Shown piece after piece: positions 10,958-23,617 of a DNA stretch of 64,000 nt. The DNA is taken from assembly GCA_964016985.1 (NCBI GenBank), contig OZ024830.1:57706104-57770103 (forward strand), read 5' to 3'. Under the pieces are notes generated by a model. That model saw only the letters and a program-made list of their open reading frames with translations, had not been told where the DNA came from and searched no databases. Source of the DNA: Anodontia alba (lineage: Eukaryota > Mollusca > Bivalvia > Lucinida > Lucinidae). Made by a program: the position numbers and the translations under genes. Positions within the stretch are counted from its first letter, which is position 1. Each line of letters opens with the position of its first letter.

Positions 10958-11767
10958 AGTGTACAGATTTAGAAAAATTGTAGGTAAATCTAACTTTTCG
11001 GAGCAATTCAGAAAACTTTTACAAATATATACCGTTATAAAAGAACTGGCTATAGCCTATTATGCGGCGGGCTGCGTGCCTGGTTGTCGGCACAGTCATT
11101 GTTGGTGACTGTGCTCCACTCTTTAATTGCGCGACGGCGGTTCGGGCGTCGGGCCAAGTGGCGGCCTCTTCGTGGGACCAGTGGGTTGGGGCTTGGCGGT
11201 GTGTCTTTGGCTTGGCCCGCCGTGGTTCGGCTGTTGGTTTTCATTTACTTTGGCATGCGGTAGGGTTGGCCGTGGGTGCTCGTCTTTGTTATGGTGATTG
11301 ATTTGATTTTTGTGTTTTCGCTTTGGTGCGTTGGCAGGGTTGGGGGCCTTTGTGCGGGCCGAGTTTTTGTGTGTTTCTGTGTTGGGGGTGGCGTCGGGGC
11401 CCGGGTGGGGTTGGCTGGCTGTGGGGGTGCTTTGGGCTCCCGGTGGTTTGCTCTGCTGGCCGTTCTGGGGCTGTGGTCCCGGTGTTGGTCTTGCTCTTTG
11501 TTGATTTGTGGTTTATTCTACGGGGCGATTTGTTTTGTGTCTTTCCGTGTGTCGTTTTGTTCTTGTGTTTTTCGGTCATTTTGGTATTGCGATTACCTCG
11601 CTTGTTGAGGGGGAGGGGGGGGGGGGGGGTTGTGGGGCTGGTCTTGGTGCTTTGCGTGCGTTTGTTCTATTTGTGCTTGTTTGGATTTGTCGGTTTCCTT
11701 TTCCTCTTGGGGTCTGGGAAGAGCTACGGTTTGTGATTGTGACACGCCCTGGACTTTTCTCTTACCT
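10958..11767 (+). repeat. Naiad 3'-end copy B, A-depleted variant
   Basis: Follows the RT thumb region: DLVYRFRKIVGKSNFSEQFR, then a degenerate C-terminus and 3' UTR. Compared with copies A and C it has G where they have A at dozens of sites; positions 11363-11503 contain no A at all. Because A-to-G changes remove stops, long open frames appear across the UTR on both strands (about 11050-11736), which I regard as artefacts. A G homopolymer of at least 13 lies at about 11616-11630. The end is 'gacacgccctggacttttctc'. Confidence 0.8.
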
Positions 11768-11772
11768 TTTTT

Positions 11773-12566
11773 TAGTGTACAGATTTAGAAAAATTGTAGG
11801 TAAATCTAACTTTTCGGAATAATTCAGAAAACTTATTAACCGTTATAAAAGAATTGGCTATAGCCTGGATATTATGCGGCACACTGCATGCCTAGTTGTC
11901 AACCCAATCATTGTTGATGGCTATGCTTCACTCTTTAATTGCACGACGACGGTTCGGGCCTCTGACTCTGACTCTTCGTAAAACTTTAACCAGTGGGTGA
12001 GGGGTTGACGATACGTCTTTGGCTTGGCCAGCCGTGGTTCAACTATTGGTTTTCATTTACTCTGGCACACAGTAGAATTAGCCATGAGTACTCGTCTTTG
12101 TTTATTATAGTGATTAATTTGATTTTTATGTTTTCGCTTTGATGCATTGACTGTGTTGGGAGCCTTTATGCGAACCGAATGTTTATGTGTTTCTGTATTA
12201 GTGTAGCATCGGAACCCAGGGTGAAGTTAGCTAGCTGTAAAAGTGCTTTAAACCCCCCGGTGGTTTACTCTACTGACCGTTCTAAGGCGGTGGTCCCGGT
12301 GTTAGTCTTACTCTTTGTTGCTTTGTGGTTTATTCTGCGAGGCGATTTGTTGTATGTCTTTCCGTGTGTCATTTTGTTCTTGTGTTTTTCAGTCCTTTTG
12401 GTCTTGCGATTACCTCGCTTGGGGAAGAGAGAGCTAATTTTAGTGCTTTTCGTACGTTTGTTCGATTTGTGCTTGTTTGGATTTGTCGGTTTCCTCTTCC
12501 TCTTGGGGTCTGGGAAGGGCTACGGTTTGTGATTGTGGTACTTCCTGGACTTTTCTCTCACCGTTT
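11773..12566 (+). repeat. Naiad 3'-end copy C
   Basis: Begins abruptly at 'tagtgtacagatttagaaaaattg' and repeats the RT C-terminus (SLFNCTTTVRASDSDSS), the stop and the 3' UTR, ending near 'cctggacttttctctcaccg'. It shares nearly all the distinctive A residues of copy A rather than the G residues of copy B, so A and C derive from one source. A selenocysteine insertion (SECIS) stem-loop would be expected in this UTR if the UGA codons are recoded; I could not identify one by eye. Confidence 0.82.
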
Positions 12567-13581
<1,015 letters not shown>

Positions 13582-13931
13582 TTTTAAATAAATTTAGTTA
13601 CACTTGTTTATGAACTTTTTTAATCTTCAAATTCTATACTTTATCAAAATAGTTTCAAATAGATAAATGAGTAAAAACTATTTTTTTACTTCTAGCTATT
13701 TACCTTCTGCCCAAAACTGATTTCCTCATATGTGGCCCCTTCCTGTTTTAGAGCCAAAGGTCATCACAGATGTATATTCACTAATAGGGTCATTAGAATG
13801 GCACGCAATGGAATATGTGTCTTTAAGGAAAATGGAAATGTTGGCGTTTGTATACTATGGTTCAATTGTAAACAATCGCACCAAAAACTAAAGGGGTTAA
13901 ATTAGAAATCGGTGCTTTCTTTAGGTGTAGT

Positions 13932-14602
13932 TTAAGCTTAATGCATCAGGGGACAGTAAAATTTTGCATTGTGTAGGGTCCCTGGTCATGAAGACACCTT
14001 CCTTTTTTTAAAACATTATAACATGCAACTGCAACAGACCATGATTATTGTGGCCATATACATATGAGCCTTGAAAGAGTAGAAACTGATTCAGATAGAA
14101 AAGGACTAGGACTCTCAGATGGACTGTCAGCTATACCCCACCCACTGTATTTTAGCGTTGAAGAAGGCTTCACACCTCCTCAATTTGCAAATTTCTCAAA
14201 CTTTCCCTGCGCAACACCAGCTAATCCATTATCCCTGACTGTGTTGGGCACTAAATCAGGTCTTGGAAAAATCATAGCAAACATACCCACAACCAGGTAA
14301 CATTTCGCTAATCCAATCTGAAAAACTGATTTTTAATACCCAAAATGCGCTGGCCAAACTTGAGTAAATTAGTGATTACCTCCCTTGAGAAAAGACCTCT
14401 AAAGCCAGGGTCTTTTTTTTCTCGAATTTCACTTCACTTGACAGATTATCATTATAAAATCATTAATTATTCTGTAATTTAATAATTAAATAATGCATTC
14501 TAATTTATGAGCTCATTTATGGCATTTTTGTACCATATACTTAAATAAAACTTATTTTCTCCACTGACAGATCCGCAACTGTCCCCTGACGCCTAAGCAC
14601 TA
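13932..14602. mobile_element. Non-autonomous DNA element with ~20-bp TIRs
   Basis: The left end 'gcttaatgcatcaggggaca' (13936) and the right end 'tgtcccctgacgcctaagc' (14580-14598) are inverted copies with two or three mismatches, about 660 bp apart; similarity extends outward through 'tttaa'/'ctaaa'. The inside has one 78-codon open frame (14064-14300) without recognisable domains and ending at a GTAAC. The superfamily was not determined. Confidence 0.6.
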
Positions 14603-14653
14603 AATATGTTAAGTCACTAGGTTAAAATTTGCAATACTTTTCTTATCGTACAC

Positions 14654-14850
14654 AAAACGCGGTTGCTTATCTCTACACGCGCAACACCGTGTTCTGAAAA
14701 GAAATTTTCGGAGGTGGTTGCGGTGAGTCAGTTTTGGTGGCGTTGAAAGTAAGTATCAGTTGAAACAAAGCTGACATTTGGCACGATCGCTGATATCCTA
14801 ACTCGGGCAATGTAATTCAACCTCTTATTTAATCTCCCATATAATCAGAC
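14654..14850 (+). repeat. Left arm of a ~200-bp inverted repeat pair
   Basis: 'ggttgcttatctctacacgc', 'caacaccgtgtt', 'ggaggtggttgcggtgagtc', 'ggtggcgttg' and 'atgtaattcaacctcttattt' all recur in the same order on the opposite strand at 19682-19886. The arms are about 85-90 percent alike by eye. They are 4.8 kb apart, either as the terminal repeats of one old element or as two insertions of one family in opposite directions. Confidence 0.7.
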
Positions 14851-15167
14851 CGGAATTGTAGTCATTTAAGCGATTAGGGAACAAAAAACATTTTTCTCCC
14901 GATGCAAGGGTGGTCAGATTTTTGCCGTTTTGTGACAGACAAATCCACTTCCTGGTTAAATACATCACCGTTTCAGTTTATGTTTAACATGTTACTGTGT
15001 ACGTCAAAAGAAAATATATCGCATAATTTCGCCATTGCAAAGAAATTAGGTATTGACAGATTGTGCGTAAGGAGAGCGGTAGCGAGTAAAGGAATAGGTG
15101 GTGATTCAGAACACAGTATTTTTTCAACATCTTATTTCATACTACCGGTCACGTTTTACGTATGATT

Positions 15168-15447
15168 CATTACGAAAACACGCCTTTTCAAATATACTGA
15201 AAAGTTAATCACCGAAAAATTGAAAATTTTCAGACAAAAATTCAAATATTTTTTTCATATTTCTGCTCAAAACATAGATTGTGGGTACTCGTTAGAACCG
15301 CCTCGCAGAGGCGGTTCTAACAAATACTCACAATCTATGTTTTGATCAGAAATAAGAAAAATAATGTATACCCCTGTAAACCCCAGTTTTACTATATAAA
15401 AGTGGGGTTTAAGGGGGTCAAAATTATATAGGCATGTTTTCGTGATG
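15168..15447. mobile_element. Foldback MITE-like element M1 (copy b), complete
   Basis: Ends 'cattacgaaaacacgcctt' and 'ataggcatgttttcgtgatg'. The centre is a perfect hairpin: GGGTACTCGTTAGAACCGCC and GGCGGTTCTAACAAATACTC around CTCGCAGAG. On either side are 'tttctgctcaaaacatagattg' and 'aaaccccagttttactatat'. This is one of the best-preserved copies and useful for defining the family. Confidence 0.75.
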
Positions 15448-16231
15448 TCATGCTGGACAAGCGCTCTTATAAAATTAAGTGGGGTTACCCAATGTCTTGG
15501 CTAGAGATAGGGGTATAATAAGGAAGTGGGGTTTTGAGGCTTCCCGCTGATAACATGTGGTTTTTATTCTTTTCATGGAGTTCTTGCTCTGCAACATGCT
15601 GTGGTGGTCAGCTGCCTGATCATTAACTTGTAATCAGATACCTCTCCTTTCTGCCGCGACGTCACAGTAGATATTTTAATCTTTCTTTTTTCACATTTAA
15701 AGTCCATTTGAATGTTATAGGTAGAAAGAGGAGAAAAAGTTAATAGACTTTCGTTTTTCAATCGTCGAAATTGGTCAAGAAATAAAGTTTTGCACAGTTC
15801 GTATAGGTAATAAATATGCAGTATTGGTTTCCTTGCTGCAGGAGTTAATTAGTTGTGTTACATAAGATATGCATAATGATAAGAAGAAAACATGGTTTAC
15901 AGTTTTAAGAGGCTAGTCCATCATGGTCTGATCCAGTTACAAATGTGTTTCTGAAGCATATTTATCAATCCTAGTGCCATTACTACACTACACTTATTCT
16001 TTCTTTCTAAACATTTTTATACCTGTATGTTTTACACCTGTACGTTTGATAATTTTGGTGAATAAGGCCAAACGGCGTCGTTTTATATCTGACATGTGAC
16101 AAGAAATAAGTATTAATTTTGAGCTACCTATCGTGCTTTTTTCTGATGGATGAATGAATGAATGAAGTTTGTGGTAGGAAGCAGCATCGTCTTTCCGGTA
16201 CACGTAATTTATTTATCTTTACTGATTTTTT

Positions 16232-16428
16232 TTTTTCATTTAATTCAAAGATCATTTCAGCATCACACTTATTTGCGAGAGAGGTAAGTTTGTTTATTTA
16301 TTTATTTCATGTTTCTTTATTTAATTCAAAGATCGTTGCAGCATTACATTTATTGGCGAGATAGTTAAGTTTATTTATTTATTTATTTATTTTTAATTTA
16401 ATTCAAAGAGCATTTTCTCATCTACAAA
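16232..16428 (+). repeat. ~95-bp tandem repeat with (TTTA)n
   Basis: 'catttaattcaaagatcatt' at 16238, 'ctttatttaattcaaagatc' at 16315 and 'taatttaattcaaagagcat' at about 16395 head successive units. Each unit is followed in part by 'ttgcgagagaggtaagttt'/'tggcgagatagttaagttt' and a TTTA microsatellite. No coding function is seen. Confidence 0.6.
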
Positions 16429-16744
16429 TTATCATTTTCACGGCCATAAAATCACATTATATTGCATAGGCGTGTAAACGTAATGTGAGCTCGCATCTCT
16501 TTCTCAAAAAGGTGGTAGCTCAGTTGCCCAAACCTAACGTAGAAGTCGTCAGTAGGTCGTCCAGCTGCACCAAACGAGGATATTACAATATCAAGCCCAT
16601 AAGCAATAGATACTGAATAAACAGACCAGAGCTATAACCAAATGCACACCGACTCCCCATACCCCCTCGACCCCTTTATATACCAAAACATACCTTACAT
16701 CAATCCATAGGGCCTGAATAAAAATATAAGCGAAACGACCCACC

Positions 16745-16828
16745 AAATTGGGGCGAAAAGACCCACGGGCGAATCGACCCGGGCGAAATGACTCACGGGC
16801 GAAACGACTCACGGGCGAAACGACCCGT
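16745..16828 (+). repeat. 16-bp minisatellite (gggcgaaacgactcac)
   Basis: Five to six head-to-tail copies of GGGCGAAACGACTCAC or close variants. It lies in the SLC5 intron. The open frame on the opposite strand (16591-16812; RFARESFRPGRFARGS) is simply the repeat translated. Confidence 0.85.
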
Positions 16829-18300
16829 TACCTCTGACAAGAAATAAGTATTAATTCTGAGCTACCTATCCTTCCTTATTTTCTTGTGTATGTGAAAATA
16901 CGTATTTTTTTAATCGTAAAGGCATATATACCTTGTGCAAATTCCTGTTTGACCTGGCCAAAGGCAGATCGTTCACAACGCTTTCACTTTACTACAACTT
17001 CTATGAAATGCATTAAATCATTTATTTCACATTAGCACGAAGTCATCAAGAGATATTAAATCGAACGTTGTCCATCGTCATCCATCGTCCGTCAACATTT
17101 CACTAAAATATTTTCTCCTCTGAAACCGGTTTACCGATTTTATTTAATCTTCACAGGAATGCTCTTCTTAATGTTCTCTCTCGGATTCCCTCAGATCGTT
17201 TGAATCCATGTAGAACTCCGTTTGTTATAGAAAAAGAAAGAAAAATAAACTTCAGAAGATTTCTCTTCAGAACATGTTAAAGGAATCCTCTAAGATCTTC
17301 TTCGAATCTCAATGAAAATTTTCAGGGAAATTCTTTGTGTGATTCTATCAGACTCCTTCAACTTACGTATGTTGACTGGTTGTAAAACATGACCGGTAGT
17401 GGGCTGGGCATTTTGGCAATATACAGGTATTATATAGTGTAAACTTCAAAACTCTTCTCCATAAAATGTTCTTGATAGATTTTAATGAAATTGTAATCAT
17501 GTCCCTTGGGGAACAATTATAGAATGAAAAACATGGCTACCAATGGATGAAGCTATCTGTTTGCCTTATATAGATGGCTGCAGTGCAGACTTGGTAAACC
17601 CTCTCCAATTCTGCTCGATGGATTTCAATGAAATTTTTCAGAGATGTCCCCTGAGTGTCTCTATCAGATTTTTTCAGGTTAACCTGATAGTACGGAAAAC
17701 ATGACTGCCATTCACTAGTCAGTCATTACATCAAACTGGACAGGGAAGCATTTAATAATCTCAATCTAGGGTGATATGTAAAATCTCTAGCACCCCCAAA
17801 ATTCTACTTGTCGTTTGAGAAAGGTTAATGCAACATAGCTAATTTGTCTTCCACTGCTATGGTAAAACCAAACCTACATTGAAAGGCAGCCAGTTGCTTT
17901 GATAGATGAATACTACTGGCATTGCTCGGAAACACGCATCGCTAGGTTAACTGGCAATCATATGACTAACAGTGCGTTTCACACCAATACATACAAACAG
18001 GTGCAAAAAGACCCAGGTGAGCATTACATGGCCATCACGGTCCTCTTGTTTATTTATACGATGGCAAATATATAATGGCATTCAGTGTACATTTGGGTGT
18101 ATTTGGCTGCATGTGCACAGGTGTGCCATTGCTTGTCTGCAAGCCTATAAAGACAGGAACACAAGAAATATTGTCTGAAAGGTAATTTCGTTTTATTCAA
18201 CTTTAGAACGTTGGTTTAGGTTTAAATCAGTGCAATATTCGTTTCGGATGAGCTTCAATACATATGTACAATCAAATTCTTTAACTTTGACCGCGTTCAC
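16829..18300. other. Non-coding intronic sequence with old dispersed repeats
   Basis: No gene seen. From about 17080 to 17760 several similar sentences recur ('ttttaatgaaattgtaatcatgtccc', 'atttcaatgaaatttttcag', 'agatgtcccctgagtgtctc'), suggesting an old tandemly organised repeat. The short open frame at 17972-18178 has no recognisable features. Confidence 0.45.
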
Positions 18301-18313
18301 ACTTGGAGCAATA

Positions 18314-18315
<2 letters not shown>

Positions 18316-18400
<85 letters not shown>
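18316..18400. repeat. (TA)n microsatellite, about 42 units
   Basis: An uninterrupted alternating AT run. The open frames rich in IYIY across it are artefacts. The following 60 bases ('tagactctgatcaaacgccg ... gtctacactgtttg') are half of the P2 hairpin family. Confidence 0.95.
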
Positions 18401-18403
<3 letters not shown>

Positions 18404-19260
18404 GTCTGCTGCGACTTTTGCTTGGTGCACTTCCAAAATCGTATAGACTCTGATCAAACGCCGCTGGTACAGATCTGGGTCTACACTGTTTGTTCAGACC
18501 TGTCTGTCCCAATATTTAGGGTTACTACGGTATTCTGGCTCAAAACGGTATATCTTATTTCAGTGCTGAAAAACATCAGTATGGTTGCTGTGTAACACAT
18601 GTTTTATTTTAATTCCTGATAAGTAATCCCAAATATAGATTATGTAACAGATGTATGCTCGTTGTTTTTTGGGTGTGTTTTTCTTTTAATTCCTAATAAT
18701 AACATCGATACGACGGACGGACAAAAAAGAACAGAACAGAATTTTATACAATATCTAGTCTGTCTAAACGTATACAAGTACTGAACACATGTTCTGGTCA
18801 CAATAAAGAAATTAAGTTTTCGAAAATAAAGTTTGCACCAACGCCTGAAAATGTGATAGAGAAACTCTCTGTACAACGAAACGCCGTACAAACACGACCT
18901 GAATTCCGTCTGTAGCAAGATTCGTACCCCGGAATTCTTGACCCAAAGGCGAGAGAGTTAACCCGCGGACCCCGCAGATGCTTTTCGCCTATTTCAGTTG
19001 TTTCATTTATATTGTCATTTCTTGAAGACTATTGTACGACCCGCAGTAAAGTCGTCCGAAAGAAGGACTTACGAGGAGTTCCCTGTAATCATGTCCGTCC
19101 GTTCTTAATTAGTTTTTGAAAATCGCTGTCACTTTTAAACCGCTTAGAGTAATTTGATTACTTTCGGCAGGTAGATATATATTGACAAGACCTAACCAAC
19201 AAAGTAACAAACTATCGCTTGGAAAAACGTTTATATGTAAAGTTGATAGACTGAATGTCT

Positions 19261-19322
19261 AACAGTGTAGATCCAGATGAGACGGCTCATTGCGCCGTCT
19301 CATCTGGATCTATGCTGTTTGC
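19261..19322. repeat. Palindromic hairpin, P2 family (copy 1)
   Basis: 'aacagtgtagatccagatga' + 'gacggc' pairs with 'gccgtctcatctggatctat' + 'gctgtttg'. It is nearly perfect, with a loop of about eight bases. The same design (cagtgtagacc..gatcagacgccgc) occurs at 27622, 35312 and 63299 and as half-copies elsewhere. The element is about 60 bp and non-coding. Confidence 0.7.
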
Positions 19323-19681
19323 AGAGCAGAGCAACCTCTAACGAGCAGCGTCAATCTTTGACGCAAAAATAAAGGAAATGTCACAATGTTCGTACATCTG
19401 AAAATTGCTAGTTCTTGAGCCATGGAATGCACCAGTATACTTCAAGGTTGTGTTATCGCAGTGTGCTGAAAATATTAATCTGATTAAAAATGAAGTTCCG
19501 TAGCCCATATTTGATTTTTTGGCTATAGACCATAATGCCCCGCCACTATTGTGTGGCCGGGTATAAAAAAGGCAAATTTGTTAAAATTCACCTGTATTAA
19601 GCAAGCACCTGTCTTAAGAAAGCACATCTGTATTATCCCTCGAGTGCTTGCTTAATACAGGTTGGACTATGGACTTGTATA

Positions 19682-19886
19682 TGGATGACTAAATAAGAGA
19701 TTGAATTACATCGCCCGATTTTGGATATTGGCGATCCTGCCAAAATGTCAGTCTTATTTCAACTGACACTTACCTACAACGCCACCTAAACTGACTCTCC
19801 GCAACCACCTCCGGAAGATCTTACGATTTTCTTTTCACAACACGGTGTTGCGCGTGTGGAGATAAGCAACCGAGCGAAATTAAGAC
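19682..19886 (-). repeat. Right arm of the ~200-bp inverted repeat pair
   Basis: Reverse complement of 14654-14850: reads, on the plus strand, 'aaataagagattgaattaca', 'caacgccacctaaactgact', 'ctccgcaaccacctccgg', 'aacacggtgttgcgcgtg', 'gagataagcaaccg'. See the left arm for interpretation. Confidence 0.7.
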
Positions 19887-20150
19887 TTGATATTTCATTA
19901 AAATTGTTCCCTAATCTGAATGAAATGTCAAGTTGTACTTGCTGTCCTGCTATAAAAATAATAAAAATAAAACAGTGTAGAGGTTGTCAGTTTGTTTTTA
20001 TAGTTCTATAGCATGTCTACCATCATATATTGTGATGTTTGTATTCTCATGGTCCAGTTGACCTATTGCTTTTGAAATAAACTTGTGTCTATGTCTATGC
20101 TCGGACTTACATTACAGGTGTAAAAGAGATAGCAACTGCAATAATGAAAA

Positions 20151-20574
20151 CAAGAGGGCCAAGATGGCCCTGTATCACCTGATTACCAGCCATGTTTCGA
20201 GTCAATAGACCTTTCGGTTGAGAAGAACTTCAATATAGATTTTCAAGATGGCGGCCATCTTGGATTTCCAATCAGAATGATTTTAGCTACTTTTGATCTA
20301 CAAGTCACCTCAATACTTCCAATGAAGTTTCGAGTCAATTAGCCTTTAAGTTCAGGATAAAAAAGTTCAAAATAGATTTAATGTACAACATGGCTGCTAG
20401 GGCAACCATCTTGGATTTTTGATCAGAGTAATTTTAGCTATAGATTTTTGATCTACAAGTCACCCTGATACTTCCTATCAATTTTCCAGTAAACTGGCCT
20501 TTCTGTTCAAAAGAAGTTCAAAACAGATTTTCAAGATGGCGGCCATCTTTGATTTCTGATCAGAACAAATTTAG

Positions 20575-20617
<43 letters not shown>

Positions 20618-21420
20618 CTACAAGTCACCAGATAATTCCTACCAAGTTTCGAGTAAATTTGCCTTTTGGTTCAGGAGAAGAAGTGAAAAATAGATTTCTA
20701 AGATAGCGGCCATGACGGCCACCTTGGATATCCGATCGAAAGGAGTTAACCTAATTCTGATCTACAAGTCACTCTGGTGCTTTCTGCCAAGTTTCGAGTT
20801 AACTGGCTTTTCGGTTCAGGAGAAGAACTGCAAAACAAATTTGCCATGGCGGCCATCTAGGATTTCACATCGGAACGATTTTAGCTCTTTTTATCTACAA
20901 GTCACCCTGATGCTTTCTATAAAGTTTTTGGATTCAACTGACCTTTCGGTCCAGGAGAAGAAGCAAACAAATAGATTTTCAAGATGGCGGCCATTTTGGA
21001 TTTCCGATCAGAATGATTTAAGCTATTTTTATTTACTAGTCACCCCGATGCTTCCTGTCAAGTTTCAAGACAAATGGCCTTTCGTTTCAGGAAAAGAAGC
21101 AAAAATAGATTTCAAGATGGCGGCCATGGCGGTCATCTTGGATTTCCCATCGGAACAATTTTAGCTATTTTTCTCTACAAGTCACCCCGATGCTTCCTAC
21201 CAAGTTTCACATCAATTGGCTTTTCGTTTCAGGAGAAGAAGATAAAAATAGAGTTTCAAGATGGCGGCAATGGCGGCCATCTTGGATTGCTGATCGGAAT
21301 GATTTTAAAGTATTTTCCTCTACAAGACACCCCGTTGCTTCCTGTCAAATTTCAAGTCATTTGGCCTTTCGGTTCAGGAGAAAAAAAAAACGAATTAGAT
21401 TTTCAAGATTTTTGATATTA
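20151..21420 (+). repeat. Array of ~145-bp modules carrying AAGATGGCGGCCATC
   Basis: Begins 'aacaagagggccaagatgg', a start I associate with a dispersed mollusc repeat. Then about eight modules of the form: 'gatctacaagtcaccccgatg', 'cttcctaccaagtttcgag', 'aattggcctttcggttcagg', 'agaagaagcgaaaaatagatt', 'ttcaagatggcggccat', 'cttggatttccgatcggaac'. Spacing is 140-150 bp. Open frames over the region (20712-21516) are the module translated and show no domain. A poly-T run of about 38 breaks one module at 20578-20615. Confidence 0.75.
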
Positions 21421-21544
21421 TGTACACACCTTTTACCTATTTATTATCCCACTTATATACCTACTTACCTGCTAACATACCCAGATAGCTACCATGTAGA
21501 AGCATGCGCATGTTAATGCATATCCATACAGATGCATGCGCATG

Positions 21545-21900
21545 TGAATACATACATACATACATACATACATACATACATACATACATACATACATACA
21601 TACATACACTATGCGCATAGATACTTCTCACCCAGTAAACTTACCTTAATTGCCACCTACATACTAATACATCAAGGCATCTATTACTCAGTAACATACA
21701 TATGTATATATGCATAAACACACATGCAAATATCGTTCATTTGCCTACCTACCTACCTACCTACCTACTTATCTACAGGTGCATCCAGATATTTATCACC
21801 CTGAAAATAATACATACATAAATACCTACCTACCTACATACGTACGTACCTACCTGCCTACTTACTTATCTACAGGCGCATCCACATACGTATCAATCAT
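21545..21900 (+). repeat. (CATA)n and (CTAC)n microsatellites
   Basis: (CATA)n of about 60 bases at 21545-21607, (CTAC)n at about 21738-21768, and mixed CTAC/GTAC runs at 21823-21862. The latter two are followed by the same 'cttatctacaggtgcatcca' sentence, so this is a small duplicated unit. The flanking poly-T (21989-22010) ends the low-complexity stretch. No gene. Confidence 0.85.
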
Positions 21901-22109
21901 TCAGAAAATAATACATACATACACACATGCGTGCGTACGTGCGCGCGTGCATGTATGCGCGTTTTGCGTTTCTTTTGACTCGTTTTACGTTTTTTTTTTT
22001 TTTTTTTTTTGTTTGTTTGTTTTTGTGTGTGTAAATAATTTTAAAGCAACATAAAACACGGTATGTAAAAAAGAAAATGGGATCGGAAAGGGGAGGAGGT
22101 GTCGACCAA

Positions 22110-23110
22110 GAAAAAAAGTTTCAAGTTAGTAGAAGAAGCGAAAAATAGACTTTCAAGATTGCCCCCATGGCGGCCATCTTGGATTTCCGATCGAAACGAT
22201 TTTAGCTATTTTTGATCTACAAGTCATCCCAATGATTCCTACCAGGTTTCGAATCAATTGGCACAGAGATGTAGGAGGAGTAGGCTTTTAAAGCAAATTG
22301 TTGACGGCGCATGACGCTATTTGACCTAGTGACCATAGTTTTTGACCCAGCATGACCCAGTTTCGAACATGACCGACATTTTGTCAAGGACATCACTCTG
22401 AGAAAGTTTGAAGTTGATTAGGCAGAAAACGTGGCCTGCAGAATGTTCACAAAAATATTAACAATCAAGGGGACATTACTCTACCATCGTTAGTCCGACC
22501 CATTTTCAAACTCGTCTGAGATTTTACGCATGCCATTATTATTTGCAAGTTTAATGTAGATCCAATAAGATCCAATAAGAAACGAAACAAACACGCTGTT
22601 CACAAGGTCAATAATTGCCATTTTGACAATCAAGGAAACGTAACTCTGTGATTGTTGGTCCGATCTAACCCATTTTCAAACTCCTCCGAGATTTTATCCA
22701 CGTCGTTGATAGTTGCAAGTTTCATGAAGATCCAACAAAAATGAAGAAGCTACGCTGGTCGATAATGGCCATTTTTGACAATCAAGGGGACGTAACTCTG
22801 CCATTGTTGGTTCGATCTGACCCATTTCTGAACTCGTCCGAGAGTTTATGCATGTCATTGTTTTCTGCAAGTTTCATGAAGATCCAACAAAAAATGAAGA
22901 AGCTGCGCTGTTCACAATCATTTTCCCATAGTAAGCCTATGGGATCTATCAGTTGCCACAGCAACCAAAGTTCTGAAGCAATTTTCCTAAAAGGCATATG
23001 CAAGCAATCCCCATCATGGACATGCTTCAGATAAAATTTGATTGAGATCTGCTTTCAGACTGCAAAATTTTCCGGTGCTAAAGAGTGGACGACGGACGAC
23101 GACGACGGAG
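22110..23110 (+). repeat. Second copy of the modular repeat and its 3' part
   Basis: One GATGGCGGCCATC-type module at 22140-22260, then 'ggcacagagatgtaggagga' and a different internal ~130-bp repeat: 'tgatccaatctaccattgtt ... cccattttcaaactcgtccgagattttatgcatg ... gcaagtttcatgaagatccaacaaaaatgaagaagc' at about 22460, 22620, 22770. It ends with 'gtggacgacggacgacgacg'. Short open frames on both strands lack any domain. Confidence 0.6.
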
Positions 23111-23617
23111 GCTGCTATCTTATAAACTCCCCCGGAGTCTTCGGCTCAGGCGAGATACAAAATCTTTCTGCCATTCTTACCTGCCGAAACCTTTTGGAGT
23201 GTCACGTGGTTAACACTGACTTTCACCACTCTCAGTTAATGCCTCCGCAACAAAATAGGTCGATACAAAATGATATTTGGATATTTTCCTTGCATTTACA
23301 GGCAAAGGATTATATATATCAAGCTAACTGGCATAATCATACGGAATTTTGAATAGATTCGGAAAGGAAGGGTCCTTTAGAAGCCAGACAGAAATCCAAA
23401 TAAAAAAGTAGCAGATCCGGGTTTTCTTGACTGTTCATAAATAGTTAATTAAACATACAATACTGCTCACAGCGCTTAGCCCTTAGCTAAGCAATATTCT
23501 ACTTTCAAATACATCCAAGTGATCCCAAAAGACCAAAAATATGAGTTACACTAAATTGAAGTACGCGGGGAGACTTACGGCCGCCACATAACACTTAACC
23601 CGTTGCAATGAAGCTAA

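Larger units (their letters stand above)
6355..12566 (+). mobile_element. Composite Naiad-type Penelope-like retroelement
   Basis: A retroelement with an N-terminal GIY-YIG endonuclease and a downstream reverse transcriptase, the permuted order that defines Naiad/Chlamys Penelope-like elements. Layout: a partial 3'-end copy (6355-7186, acting as 5' pseudo-LTR), 5' leader (7187-7562), broken ORF (7563 to about 11100) with an internal 408-bp tandem duplication, an A-poor 3' end (to about 11767), then a third 3'-end copy (11773-12566). Tandem and partial copies with pseudo-LTRs are typical of the group. The element lies antisense to the SLC5 gene in its intron. The left edge is placed where homology with the internal copies begins ('gaaaaatatagcgtcag'); no target duplication was recognised. 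Confidence 0.88.

Noticed and set aside
11050..11822. Several 64-137 codon open frames, on both strands
   Set aside because: They lie in the Naiad 3' UTR copy B, where loss of A removes stop codons; the same frames are broken in copies A and C.
14064..14300. 78-codon open frame ending at a GT donor-like site
   Set aside because: Lies inside a TIR-bounded element, has no recognisable motif, and no partner exon was found.
18230..18595. IYIYIY open frame
   Set aside because: Translation of (TA)n.
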